The notes beneath the pieces were generated by a model. The model was not told where the DNA came from, did not search any database, and was given only the letters and a program-made list of their open reading frames with translations. A program made the position numbers and the translations under genes. Positions 53,982 to 62,614 of a DNA stretch of 64,000 nt are shown here, one piece after another. The DNA is from Loktanella sp. DSM 29012 (GTDB lineage Bacteria; Pseudomonadota; Alphaproteobacteria; Rhodobacterales; Rhodobacteraceae): contig NZ_FOEJ01000001.1 of NCBI RefSeq assembly GCF_900110705.1, forward strand, positions 317,501-381,500, given 5' to 3'. How positions within the stretch are numbered: position 1 is the first letter of the stretch; each line of letters opens with the position of its first letter.

Positions 53982-54629
53982 TCAGAACGGTGGCTTGGCG
54001 GAAACCTTGACCGGCAAGCCACCGTCCGGATGACGGAAAGCCAGTGATTCGCTGTGCAGCATCAGGCGCGGGTGATCCAGCGCAGCGCCTGTTGCGTAAA
54101 ACGGATCGCCCAGAATCGGATGGCCGATGGCCAACATATGCACCCGCAGTTGGTGGGACCGGCCAGTCTTTGGCATCAGGCGCATGCGGGTTTCGTCACT
54201 CCCGCGTTTCAGCCGGCGCCAGTCAGTCACGGCGGCGCGGCCGTTTTCATGGTCGACCATCTGGCGCGGCCGGTTCGGCCAATCCACGCACAGCGGCAGA
54301 TCGACAGTGCCCTTGGCCTCGGCCACCTGTCCGTGCACCCGGGCGACATAGGTCTTGCGCGTCTGCCTGTTCTCGAATTGCAGGCCGAGGTGGCGCTGGG
54401 CATGGGGCGTCAGGGCAAAAACCATCACCCCGGAGGTATCCCGGTCCAGTCTGTGCACCAGCAGCGCATCGGGAAAGACGGACTGCACGCGGGCGATGAG
54501 GCAGTCGGCCAGATGCGGGCCCTTGCCCGGGACCGACAGCAACCCGGCGGGTTTGTCGACCAGCAAGACCTGATGGTCATGGTGAAGCACCACCAACGGG
54601 CCCTGTGGCGGGGCGTAGGTGTCGGTCAT
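53982..54629 (-). CDS. RluA-family pseudouridine synthase
   Basis: RNA-modifying enzyme of 215 aa. The catalytic Asp is in LVHRLDRDTSGVMVFA; VLLVDKPAGLLSVPGKG opens the domain and PKTGRSHQLRVHMLAIGHPI closes it. There is no S4 domain, so it is the short RluA type that acts on 23S rRNA and/or tRNA; the exact target is unknown. Its ATG overlaps the yggS stop (ATGA). Confidence 0.9.
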   Translation of the reverse strand: MTDTYAPPQGPLVVLHHDHQVLLVDKPAGLLSVPGKGPHLADCLIARVQSVFPDALLVHRLDRDTSGVMVFALTPHAQRHLGLQFENRQTRKTYVARVHGQVAEAKGTVDLPLCVDWPNRPRQMVDHENGRAAVTDWRRLKRGSDETRMRLMPKTGRSHQLRVHMLAIGHPILGDPFYATGAALDHPRLMLHSESLAFRHPDGGLPVKVSAKPPF

Positions 54630-55282
54630 CCTTGCGCGACCCTCTCACCAAAGATCGCGGACCCGACGCGGATATGCGTGGCCCCCAGCGCGATCGCGCT
54701 TTCAAAGTCGCCGCTCATACCCATGGACAGGCCGGTCAGCCCGTTGCGCGCCGCAAGTTTGGCGAGCAATGCGAAATGCAGTGACGGTTCCTCATCGACG
54801 GGGGGGATGCACATCAGTCCGCGCAAGGGTAGGTCCAGTGCGCGGCATTCCGTGACAAAATCATCCGTCTCGGCAGGCAGCACGCCGGATTTCTGGTCCT
54901 CTTCTCCGGTGTTCACCTGAATGAACAGATCGGGACACCGTCCTTCTTCCTGGGCGATTCGAGCGATGGTCTGCGCCAGTTTCAGACGGTCGACTGTATG
55001 GATCGCATCAAAGAGCTGCATCGCGTTGCGGGTCTTGTTGCTTTGCAGGGGGCCGATCAGGTGCAGGTCGATATCTGTGTAATGCTTTGCAAATTCGGGC
55101 CATTTCCCGCTCGCCTCCTGCACCTTGTTTTCACCGAAACAGCGGTGTCCCTGATCCAGCACATGCGCCACCCGGTCGAGAGGCTGGACCTTTGAGACAG
55201 CGATCAGCGTGATGTCGGCGCGCGGGCGCCCTGCTTTTTCAGCGGCTTTGGTGATGCGGTCCTCGATCGTGGATAGGGTCAC
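54626..55282 (-). CDS. yggS: PLP homeostasis protein YggS (PLPBP family)
   Basis: Single-domain PLP-binding protein of 218 aa that buffers pyridoxal phosphate. The PLP lysine is Lys31 in LIAVSKVQPL; HRCFGENKVQEA, HLIGPLQSNKTRNA and MGMSGDFESAIALGATHIRVG are the family motifs. The start is a GTG that shares its first base with the stop of a 29-codon ORF upstream, which suggests coupled translation. It is co-transcribed with the RluA-family gene. Confidence 0.93.
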   Translation of the reverse strand: MTLSTIEDRITKAAEKAGRPRADITLIAVSKVQPLDRVAHVLDQGHRCFGENKVQEASGKWPEFAKHYTDIDLHLIGPLQSNKTRNAMQLFDAIHTVDRLKLAQTIARIAQEEGRCPDLFIQVNTGEEDQKSGVLPAETDDFVTECRALDLPLRGLMCIPPVDEEPSLHFALLAKLAARNGLTGLSMGMSGDFESAIALGATHIRVGSAIFGERVAQG

Positions 55283-55371
55283 TATATGTCCTCTGTGCTG
55301 GGCAAAGATGCGGCCTCGTTGGTCAAATAGGACAGAACGGTGGCAGTGTCATGATGGGAAGCTGTCGGCAT
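55282..55371 (-). CDS. Possible 29-aa ORF coupled to yggS
   Basis: An ATG at 55371 with GAGGGA 6 bp upstream encodes MPTASHHDTATVLSYLTNEA plus nine residues (to about 29 aa). Its TAG overlaps the GTG of yggS by one base. The peptide is soluble and unrecognised. It may be a real small protein or a translational feeder for yggS, whose own GTG lacks a clear ribosome site. Confidence 0.4.
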   Translation of the reverse strand: MPTASHHDTATVLSYLTNEAASLPSTEDI

Positions 55372-55512
55372 TGTGTGTCCCTCGTGCATCATTTGTCCGT
55401 GACCCCCGTGCTGCGGGGCCAATTTCCTTGAGTGCGGGCCCCAACAGGCGCAAATACGCAGCAATGCCGGACAACTGGCATATTCGGGAATGCAAACACG
55501 AGGGAATTATCC

Positions 55513-56820
55513 ATGAAAAGCATCCTTCTTACCTCGACCGCGCTGGTTGCCTTTGCTGGCGCAGCGATGGCAGAGAGCCACGGCGCAATGGCGCCGATGG
55601 CAGACGGTACGACCGCACCCAGCGATATGGCTATGGAGCCGCTCGCCGGGATGGGCCCGCAGGGCGTCGTCGTTGGTGCTGACGGTGAGTTCGGCTACAA
55701 CGAAGAAGTCGAAAACGGCTTCTACTTTGACGGTGGCCTGTCGATCACGACTTCCGCTGGCATGAACATGGGCCTGACCGCTGGTCTGACCCTGGACATC
55801 GACCTGGGCTTTGGTGACGCAGAAGGCGACAACCTGACCGCTCCCGGTGGCGGCGGTACGTTCGATGGCATCTCCGTCGACGCATCCGATTTTGTCGTGT
55901 TCGTCGAAGGCCAGGGCGCTGCTCTGTACGTTGGTGACACCGAAACCGGTGCCGCAACGCGCTGGGCCGGCACGACCAACATGGAAAACGACGCTTTCCT
56001 GGAAGTCGACGATGTTGACGATGGCGCTGACGAAGGCGACTTCATCGACGGCGTGATGCGCGGCGACCTGGAAATGGGTCCGATCGCAGCGTCGCTCTCG
56101 TTCCTGCTGGTTGACGGCGTGAACGACCTGGTCGACACCGACGTCGAACTGGACAGCCTGGATGGCCTGTCGCTGGGCGTCGAAGGCACCTTTGGTGGCT
56201 TCGTGGTCGGTATGGCCTACCAGGAAGAGATCAGCCGCGGTCTGGTCGACTTCTCCTCCGTTGACACCAACAACGACGGTATCATCGGCGCAGCAGAAGC
56301 TGGCAACGACGATCCGGGCACCGTTGACGAGATCATCGGTCTGTACGCTGGTACGTCCTTTGCAGGCGCAGACGTCAAAGTCGCATACGCCAGCAACGAA
56401 ACCAGCAACGAAGACTCGCTGGGTCTGCAGGTCGACTATCCGTTCGGTCCGGTTTCGGTTTCGGCATTCTACTCTGCTGAATCCGCAGTCGACGACAACT
56501 ACGGTATCGGCGTCTCCTACGAGAACGGCCCGCTGGCCGGTGCTCTGTACTTCCACGACGGTAACGACGAAGAAATCGGTCTGGAAGCATCCTACGTCCT
56601 GGGCAACGGCCTGACGATGTACGCTGGTTACATCGACAACCGTGATGGTGGCGACGACTACGAAGCCTATGCCGCAGCAACCTACGACCTGGGTGGCGGT
56701 GCCTCTCTGATCGCAGCCTACGGTGACACCGGTGACGACTACACCGGCGCGAACGACGAGATCGGTAACTCCTTCGAAGTGAACGAAGGTGTGACGGTCG
56801 CAGTGTCCTTCACGTTCTAA
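55513..56820 (+). CDS. Rhodobacter-type porin
   Basis: Outer-membrane beta-barrel of 435 aa with a signal peptide (MKSILLTSTALVAFAGAAMA). The mature protein alternates amphipathic strands (SLSFLLVDGV, VVGMAYQEE, SVSAFYSAESAV, LTMYAGYIDN), is very acidic (many Asp/Glu/Gly turns) and ends in VTVAVSFTF, the C-terminal Phe signal for barrel assembly. Codon use is restricted (GAC, GGT, CTG, TAC), as in highly expressed genes. GAGGGA precedes the ATG, and a strong terminator follows. Confidence 0.92.
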   Translation: MKSILLTSTALVAFAGAAMAESHGAMAPMADGTTAPSDMAMEPLAGMGPQGVVVGADGEFGYNEEVENGFYFDGGLSITTSAGMNMGLTAGLTLDIDLGFGDAEGDNLTAPGGGGTFDGISVDASDFVVFVEGQGAALYVGDTETGAATRWAGTTNMENDAFLEVDDVDDGADEGDFIDGVMRGDLEMGPIAASLSFLLVDGVNDLVDTDVELDSLDGLSLGVEGTFGGFVVGMAYQEEISRGLVDFSSVDTNNDGIIGAAEAGNDDPGTVDEIIGLYAGTSFAGADVKVAYASNETSNEDSLGLQVDYPFGPVSVSAFYSAESAVDDNYGIGVSYENGPLAGALYFHDGNDEEIGLEASYVLGNGLTMYAGYIDNRDGGDDYEAYAAATYDLGGGASLIAAYGDTGDDYTGANDEIGNSFEVNEGVTVAVSFTF

Positions 56821-56845
56821 GCGACACACTCTCATTCGAGAGTCG

Positions 56846-56873
56846 GGGGCGGTCCGCAAGGGCCGCCCCTTTT
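56846..56873 (+). terminator. Intrinsic terminator of the porin gene
   Basis: GGGGCGGTC pairs with GGCCGCCCC (9 bp with one T-G pair) and is followed by TTTT, 25 bp after the porin stop. A weaker hairpin, ACTCTC with GAGAGT, lies just before it. Confidence 0.8.
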
Positions 56874-56903
56874 CGTTTCGGGGGGCTTATCGCGGGGCCG
56901 GGC

Positions 56904-56932
56904 TTGTGACAGGCTTGTGGCTTCGATACATA
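56904..56932 (+). promoter_or_regulatory. Probable sigma-70 promoter of DUF3576-leuS-lptE-holA
   Basis: TTGTGA (56904-56909), a 17-bp spacer and TACATA (56927-56932) make a good housekeeping promoter. A start near 56939 falls at the annotated ATG (56941), so the mRNA would be leaderless or translation would start downstream (GTG at 56968). Confidence 0.45.
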
Positions 56933-56940
56933 ATTAGGCA

Positions 56941-57378
56941 ATGCCAATTGCGCGACGGGGCCTAGACGTGACTCATGCGATCCGAGCTGGCCGAGAGGCC
57001 ATAATCAGTCTGATGTTCGTGGCGCTGACGGGTTGCGGGTTTCTCGGCTTTGGCGGGGGCGCATCGGCACCGGCAGCCGCCCCGTCCGGGCCAAACCCGT
57101 ATCTGTATAATGCAAGCCTGCAGGTTCTGTCGTTTCTGCCGTTGGAATCGGCCAATCAGTCGACCGGACAAATTGTCTATGGGTTTGGGCGTGCGCCGGG
57201 TGCCGCGCAGTCCTACCGCGTGGTTGCAACCGTCACCAGCAATGCGCTGGATGCGCGGTCTTTGGTCGTGGATGTCAGGTCTGCCAGCGGGGCTGCATCG
57301 CGCGAGGTCCGGCGCGGCATAGAGGATGCAATCTACACGCGCGCACGGGCGCTGCGGATCGCCGATCTCGCACCCTGA
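56941..57378 (+). CDS. DUF3576-family lipoprotein
   Basis: Protein of about 145 aa with a hydrophobic signal ending in a lipobox (FVALTGC), then a Gly/Ala/Pro linker and the DUF3576 domain: [20 protein letters not shown] and a C-terminal RALRIADLA. Function unknown; it precedes leuS in many Rhodobacterales. The N-terminus is uncertain: ATG at 56941 lies almost on the predicted transcription start, and GTG at 56968 would still keep the signal. Confidence 0.78.
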   Translation: MPIARRGLDVTHAIRAGREAIISLMFVALTGCGFLGFGGGASAPAAAPSGPNPYLYNASLQVLSFLPLESANQSTGQIVYGFGRAPGAAQSYRVVATVTSNALDARSLVVDVRSASGAASREVRRGIEDAIYTRARALRIADLAP

Positions 57379-57446
57379 AAAATTCTGAACGTATTCTCTG
57401 GGCCGGGTCCTGTCCCGGCTCTTTGTCATTAGAAAGTCTGATACCG

Positions 57447-60008
57447 ATGTCGTCCTACGCTCCGTCCGAAATCGAACCGAAATGGCAGGCCGCATGGGCC
57501 GATGCAGGGACCTTTGCGTCCGAACGTGACGAGTCCAAGCCGAAATACTATGTGTTGGAAATGTTCCCGTATCCATCGGGGCGTCTGCACATCGGTCACG
57601 TACGCAACTACACGATGGGCGACGTGGTGGCCCGCTACAAGATGTCGACAGGCCACAACGTGTTGCATCCGATGGGGTGGGATGCCTTTGGGATGCCTGC
57701 GGAAAATGCGGCGATGGCGACCGGCGGGCATCCGTCGGATTACACCTACAACAACATCGCGGAAATGAAGACCCAGATGAAACCGCTGGGATGGTCGCTG
57801 GACTGGAACCGGGAATTCGCGACCTGCGATCCTGCCTATTACGGCCAGCAGCAGGCGCTGTTTCTGGATTTTCTGGAAAAAGGCCTCGTCTACCGCAAGA
57901 ACGCGGTGGTGAACTGGGACCCGGTCGACATGACCGTGCTGGCCAACGAACAGGTCGAGGACGGCAAGGGCTGGCGGTCCGGCGCAGAGGTCGAGCGCCG
58001 CGAGCTGACGCAATGGTTTTTCAAGATTTCCGACCATTCAGAAGAGCTGCTGGAAGCGCTGGACGGACTCGACAACTGGCCGGCCAAGGTCAAGCTGATG
58101 CAGGCCAACTGGATCGGCAAATCGCGCGGTCTGCAATTCTCGTTCAGCCTGATCGACGGACCTTCCGGCCATGACCGGGTCGAGGTCTATACGACGCGAC
58201 CCGACACTTTGCTCGGTGCGTCATTCGTCGGAATTTCGCCTGATCATCCGCTGGCCAAGCAGCTGGAGGCCGACAATCCTGATGTCGCAGCCTTCTGTGC
58301 TGATGTCCGCAAGGGCGGCACGACCGAAGAGGCGCTGGAAAAGGCTGAAAAGCGCGGTTTCGACACCGGTCTGCGCGTCCGCCATCCGTTCGACACCGCC
58401 GCCGAACTGCCCGTCTATATCGCGAATTTCATTCTCATGGACTACGGCACCGGCGCGATTTTCGGTTGCCCGGCACACGATCAGCGCGATTTCGATTTCG
58501 CCACGAAATATGATCTGCCGATCATCCCGACCTTCTTGCCGTCCGAGGATGCGAGCACTGAATTTACCGCCGCCTATGTCCCGATGAAGTCGGAAAAGGT
58601 TTATTACTGCAAGGGGTTCGCCGGTGATGATTGGCAGACCGGCGATGCGGCTGTCGATGCCGCCATCGCATTCTGCGAGGAAAATGGCGTCGGCCACGGT
58701 GTGACGAAATTCCGCCTGCGCGACTGGGGGCTCAGCCGGCAGCGGTACTGGGGTTGCCCGATCCCTGTGGTCCATTGCGACGCCTGCGGCGTCGTGCCCG
58801 AGAAAAAGGAAAACCTGCCGATCGAGCTGCCGTATGACGTCAGCTTTGATGTGCCGGGCAATCCTTTGGACCGGCATCCGACATGGCGCGATTGTGCCTG
58901 CCCGTCTTGTGGTGCTGCGGCACGCCGCGAAACCGACACGATGGACACCTTTGTCGATTCGTCGTGGTATTTCGCGCGGTTCACAGCGCCAGGGGCCACG
59001 ACCCCGACCAGTGCCGAAGATGCCGCCTATTGGATGAACGTTGACCAGTACATCGGCGGCATCGAACACGCGATTTTGCACCTGCTGTATTCGCGGTTCT
59101 TTGCCCGCGCGATGCATATGACGGGTCATTTGCCGGAAACGGCCAAGGAACCGTTTGACGCGCTGTTTACCCAAGGCATGGTGACCCACGCGATCTATAC
59201 GACCAAGAACCCGCAGGACGGTCGCCCCGTTTACCACTATCCCGAAGAGGTCGAGCTGCGTGACGGCAAGGCATTCCTGAAGGAGGCAGGTACCGAGGTG
59301 ACGGTGATTCCGTCGGCCAAGATGTCCAAGTCCAAGAACAACGTCGTCGATCCCACGCGCATCGTTGCGGAATTCGGCGCTGATACTGCGCGCTGGTTCG
59401 TCTTGTCCGACAGCCCACCGGAACGTGACGTTGAATGGACCGCAGCCGGCGCAGAGGCAGCGCACAAGCATCTGGGCCGCGTCTGGCGGATTGCGTCGGA
59501 CATCGCTGAAGACACCTCATCCGCATCTGACGCTGATGAGGCCCTGCTCAAGGAGATGCACCGCGCGATCCGCGATGTGACCGGTGGCATCGACAGTTTT
59601 GGGTTCAACGCAGCCATTGCAAAGCTCTATGCCTTTACCAATGCGCTGTCGAAATCCAAGGCAGGAAGCGCGGCAAAGCGGACAGCCGCGATGACGCTCG
59701 CGCAGCTGATGGCCCCGATGACACCCCACCTGGCAGAGGAAATCTGGGCCTTGCTCGGGGGGCAGGGGTTGGTGATCGACGCGCCCTGGCCGCAGGTCGA
59801 CGAGGCGATGCTGGTCGACGCCACAGTCACCTTGCCGATCCAGGTCAATGGCAAACGCAAGGCCGAGATCGTTGTCGGGGCAGACGCCTCCAAGGACGAA
59901 ATCGAGGCACTGGCGCTGTCACAGGACGCGGTGCAGCGAATGCTGGACGGTGGTGTGCCCAAGAAGATCATCGTCGTGCCGGGTCGGATCGTGAACATTG
60001 TCATCTGA
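57447..60008 (+). CDS. leuS: Leucyl-tRNA synthetase
   Basis: Class I synthetase of 853 aa. The HIGH motif is in [19 protein letters not shown] (about residues 45-63), the KMSKS loop in [15 protein letters not shown] (about 622). Between them are the CP1 editing domain ([20 protein letters not shown]) and a zinc-type region ([22 protein letters not shown]). [12 protein letters not shown] confirms Leu specificity. The ATG at 57447 starts [14 protein letters not shown], the usual N-terminus. Confidence 0.97.
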   Translation: MSSYAPSEIEPKWQAAWADAGTFASERDESKPKYYVLEMFPYPSGRLHIGHVRNYTMGDVVARYKMSTGHNVLHPMGWDAFGMPAENAAMATGGHPSDYTYNNIAEMKTQMKPLGWSLDWNREFATCDPAYYGQQQALFLDFLEKGLVYRKNAVVNWDPVDMTVLANEQVEDGKGWRSGAEVERRELTQWFFKISDHSEELLEALDGLDNWPAKVKLMQANWIGKSRGLQFSFSLIDGPSGHDRVEVYTTRPDTLLGASFVGISPDHPLAKQLEADNPDVAAFCADVRKGGTTEEALEKAEKRGFDTGLRVRHPFDTAAELPVYIANFILMDYGTGAIFGCPAHDQRDFDFATKYDLPIIPTFLPSEDASTEFTAAYVPMKSEKVYYCKGFAGDDWQTGDAAVDAAIAFCEENGVGHGVTKFRLRDWGLSRQRYWGCPIPVVHCDACGVVPEKKENLPIELPYDVSFDVPGNPLDRHPTWRDCACPSCGAAARRETDTMDTFVDSSWYFARFTAPGATTPTSAEDAAYWMNVDQYIGGIEHAILHLLYSRFFARAMHMTGHLPETAKEPFDALFTQGMVTHAIYTTKNPQDGRPVYHYPEEVELRDGKAFLKEAGTEVTVIPSAKMSKSKNNVVDPTRIVAEFGADTARWFVLSDSPPERDVEWTAAGAEAAHKHLGRVWRIASDIAEDTSSASDADEALLKEMHRAIRDVTGGIDSFGFNAAIAKLYAFTNALSKSKAGSAAKRTAAMTLAQLMAPMTPHLAEEIWALLGGQGLVIDAPWPQVDEAMLVDATVTLPIQVNGKRKAEIVVGADASKDEIEALALSQDAVQRMLDGGVPKKIIVVPGRIVNIVI

Positions 60009-60480
60009 GGGCATCACCCGACGTGCGGCCCTGTTGGCCGTGCTGGCGCTGGGGGCCTGCGGGTTCACACCCGTTCTGGCACCGGGCGGCACGGGTGACG
60101 CCTTGCGCGGTCAGGTTGTGATCGAGGCACCACGCACCATCGCCGGCTTTGCGGTGCGGTCGCGCCTGGTGGATCGTCTGGGTGACGGTGCCGGGCCATA
60201 TCGCCTGTCCGTCAGTCTGGACCGCGCCCAAGAGGCAGCGGCGCTGTCGACGGGTGGCGATATCCTGCGGTACAATGTGGTCGGTGCTGCGGGCTGGGCG
60301 CTGACGGATGCGGAAGGGACGCGGCTGGGCGATGGTCAGGTCGATGCCTTTACCAGCTATGCGGCCACGGGATCGACCGTTGCCACCCAAACGGCAGCGA
60401 CCGACGCGAATGGTCGATTGATGATCTTGCTGGCGGACCGGATCGTCGCGGACATCTATCTGCTGGACCTTGCGCGATGA
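59998..60480 (+). CDS. lptE: LPS-assembly lipoprotein LptE
   Basis: Outer-membrane lipoprotein of about 160 aa that plugs LptD for LPS delivery. The lipobox is LAVLALGAC followed by [10 protein letters not shown], the classic GCGFxP start of alphaproteobacterial LptE; alternating strands ([28 protein letters not shown]) and VTDANG-type [17 protein letters not shown] follow. The start is TTG, 11 bp inside leuS, the only one that keeps the signal peptide. It overlaps holA by 4 bp. Confidence 0.88.
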   Translation: MSSEGITRRAALLAVLALGACGFTPVLAPGGTGDALRGQVVIEAPRTIAGFAVRSRLVDRLGDGAGPYRLSVSLDRAQEAAALSTGGDILRYNVVGAAGWALTDAEGTRLGDGQVDAFTSYAATGSTVATQTAATDANGRLMILLADRIVADIYLLDLAR

Positions 60481-61499
60481 AGCTTGCGGGCAGGGATGCG
60501 GCCGGGTTCCTGCGCAAGCCTGACCCGACCCGCGCGGGTATCCTGATTTTTGGTGCGGACCCTGTTCGTGTGGCCACGGCGCGTGCGCAGGTGATCGCAG
60601 CACTGGTCGGGCCGCAAGGCGAAGCCGAGATGCGGCTGACGCGCATTCCTGCGGGCGATCTGCGCAAGGATGGCGCAGCGCTGGACGATGCGGTCAAGGC
60701 GCAGGGGTTTTTCCCCGGACCGCGCGTTGTGCATCTGGACGAGGCGACGGATGGGCTGTCACAGCAGGTCGCTGCCGCACTCGAGGATTGGCGCGAGGGC
60801 GATGCACAGATCGTTGCGACTGCAGGCCAGCTGACGGCCAAGTCAGCCCTGCGCAAGGCGTTCGAAGGGCACCGTAACGCGGTCGCCATCGGACTGTATG
60901 ACGATCCACCGGGGCGGGACGAAATCGAGGCTCAGCTATCAGCTGCAGGTCTGCAACCGCCGTCGCGGGACGTGATGGAGGCGATCACAGGCTTGGCCCA
61001 TGGTCTGACACCCGGCGATTTTCGCCAGACGATCGAAAAACTGGGCCTGTACAAGCGCGGAGATTCGCTGCCTGTCACGGTCGAAGAGGTGCATCTGTGC
61101 GCGCCGCAGGCGGCGGATGTGGATGTGGACGACATTCTGGATGTGGTCAGTGCCGGCGATACGGCGCAGATCGGCACCGTGCTGCGTGATCTCTATGCGC
61201 AGGGTGTCGCGCCGACGACGCTGTGCATCGGCGCGATGCGTCATTTTCGACGGCTGCACACGGTCGCGTCCGATCCGGGCGGTGCAGGGCAGGGGATCGC
61301 GCGGTTGCGTCCGCCGGTGTTCGGCCCGCGCCGGGACAAGATCATGCGTCAGGCCAGCCACTGGGGCCGCATACGGCTGGAACAGGCGCTGACGACGCTG
61401 ACGGATACCGATCTGATGATCCGGTCATCCAGTCAGGCCCCGCAGGCAGCCCTGATGGAGCGCACGCTGATCCGTCTGGCGATGATGGCGCGCCGCTAG
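60477..61499 (+). CDS. holA: DNA polymerase III subunit delta
   Basis: Clamp-loader subunit that opens the beta clamp; 340 aa. ILIFGADPVRVATARAQVIA, RLTRIPAGDLRKDGAALDDA and FFPGPRVVHLDEATD are delta-family signatures, and the C-terminal helical collar (RHFRRLHTVASDPGG, HWGRIRLEQALTTLTDTDLM) is complete. It overlaps lptE (ATGA) and ends the leuS operon. Confidence 0.93.
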   Translation: MKLAGRDAAGFLRKPDPTRAGILIFGADPVRVATARAQVIAALVGPQGEAEMRLTRIPAGDLRKDGAALDDAVKAQGFFPGPRVVHLDEATDGLSQQVAAALEDWREGDAQIVATAGQLTAKSALRKAFEGHRNAVAIGLYDDPPGRDEIEAQLSAAGLQPPSRDVMEAITGLAHGLTPGDFRQTIEKLGLYKRGDSLPVTVEEVHLCAPQAADVDVDDILDVVSAGDTAQIGTVLRDLYAQGVAPTTLCIGAMRHFRRLHTVASDPGGAGQGIARLRPPVFGPRRDKIMRQASHWGRIRLEQALTTLTDTDLMIRSSSQAPQAALMERTLIRLAMMARR

Positions 61500-61549
61500 G
61501 CCGGTCGGGTCGCCACATACAGCTGTGCGATAGCGATGGTCCAAACGAA

Positions 61550-61575
61550 AAAGGCTGACCCGAAGGCCAGCCTTT
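61550..61575 (-). terminator. Intrinsic terminator of the yjb-like locus
   Basis: AAAGGCTG (61550-61557) pairs with CAGCCTTT (61568-61575). Read on the minus strand it ends in TTTTT and lies 24 bp after the stop of the YjbE-like gene. It may also serve holA from the other side. Confidence 0.7.
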
Positions 61576-61599
61576 CGAACTTCAAGATCCGGGGATCTA

Positions 61600-61839
61600 T
61601 TAGTTGGTGGTGGTGGTCGCTGCAGCTTCGTCGTCGTCGCTGTCTGCGGATGCCAGAACCAGAGCTGCCAGCAGGCCGAGAACGACGTAGCCGGAGTTGA
61701 TGGAGCCAGCAGGAGCCATCGGGGTGTCAACCATGACAACCGGTGCTTCCATGACTTCGGGTGCCAGGCCGCCAGCGGTAGCTGCGGCACCGGTCACTGC
61801 GATAGCAGCAGAGGCGGCGAGAGTAGTGATGATGCGCAT
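61600..61839 (-). CDS. Small exported YjbE/GfcA-like protein
   Basis: Exported 79-aa protein: signal peptide MRIITTLAASAAIAVTGAAA, a hydrophobic stretch (YVVLGLLAALVLASA, about residues 51-65), an acidic patch (DSDDDE) and a Thr-rich end (ATTTTN). E. coli YjbE has a similar size, signal peptide and poly-Thr tail, and the neighbours are YjbF- and YjbH-like, so a GfcA/YjbE role in exopolysaccharide is inferred. It has its own GGAG and a 106-bp gap upstream, so its own promoter is possible. Confidence 0.65.
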   Translation of the reverse strand: MRIITTLAASAAIAVTGAAATAGGLAPEVMEAPVVMVDTPMAPAGSINSGYVVLGLLAALVLASADSDDDEAAATTTTN

Positions 61840-61945
61840 GTCGGTACTCCAATTAGATGCACTGTGTGGATGATCTAGGGTTGTCTAACTACGTTTCACG
61901 CTCGAAACAAGATACTTCTTAATTTCGGGCGCTTGCAGCGCGTGT

Positions 61946-62614
61946 TCAGGGACGATCCAGAACAAGGAAACCCAGTTCGGGACTGATGGCCTGTCTGCTG
62001 CGGACAATCTGTCCACTGCCGTCCAGCCAGTAAGTGTTTGTAAACGATATGTTTTCGTTCTGACACTGCTCTTCGAAACGCCGCGTAAACACATCCAATT
62101 CGACGATCTGGATGGTTTCCGTACCGGCGGAATTGATGCTGCACTGCAACACTTCGGTGGAAATCTGGTCCAGATCGGACAGCGTTTCATGCGTTCTGAC
62201 CGCATTTCCGCCGCCAGCAGCCAGTGCGCGGCGGGATTCGATCACCGACGCAGCCATCAGATCACGCGGAAAGCCGCGTGTGGCGATGACGATTCCGTTC
62301 TCTGTGGTGATGGATGCCTCGTCCTCACTGATCCAGGTGACGCGGTTGAGGTTGATGGCGGCGGGCACCATCAGCGCGCGCGATGTCCCCTCGTAGGCCT
62401 CGACAACCATCACGTCGCCCGGCAGCTGATCCACCATTGCGCGGGTGACCACAAAGGGTGCGGGCTCTGCCGCGGGCTCTTGCCCGGGGAGAGGCAAGTA
62501 GTTCAGCGCCTGTCTCACTGCACCGGCACCCTGATCCCCCTCGTTCAGTGGACCACATGCGGTCATCCCAAGGATGCAGGCACCCAGGGCTATTCCCTGC
62601 CAGACTGTCGTCAT
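61946..62614 (-). CDS. YjbF/GfcB-family lipoprotein
   Basis: Lipoprotein of 222 aa with lipobox LGMTAC. The body matches the YjbF family linked to extracellular polysaccharide (group 4 capsule, GfcB): ENGIVIATRGFPRDLMAASV near residue 105 and the C-terminal YWLDGSGQIVRSRQAISPEL. Its ATG overlaps the yjbH-like stop by 4 bp. It probably acts at the inner leaflet of the outer membrane with YjbH. Confidence 0.85.
   Translation of the reverse strand: MTTVWQGIALGACILGMTACGPLNEGDQGAGAVRQALNYLPLPGQEPAAEPAPFVVTRAMVDQLPGDVMVVEAYEGTSRALMVPAAINLNRVTWISEDEASITTENGIVIATRGFPRDLMAASVIESRRALAAGGGNAVRTHETLSDLDQISTEVLQCSINSAGTETIQIVELDVFTRRFEEQCQNENISFTNTYWLDGSGQIVRSRQAISPELGFLVLDRP

Noticed and set aside
55507-56859. 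450-codon open frame opposite the porin gene
   Set aside because: It arises from the restricted codon use of the porin; it is Val/Asp/Gly-rich without family features.
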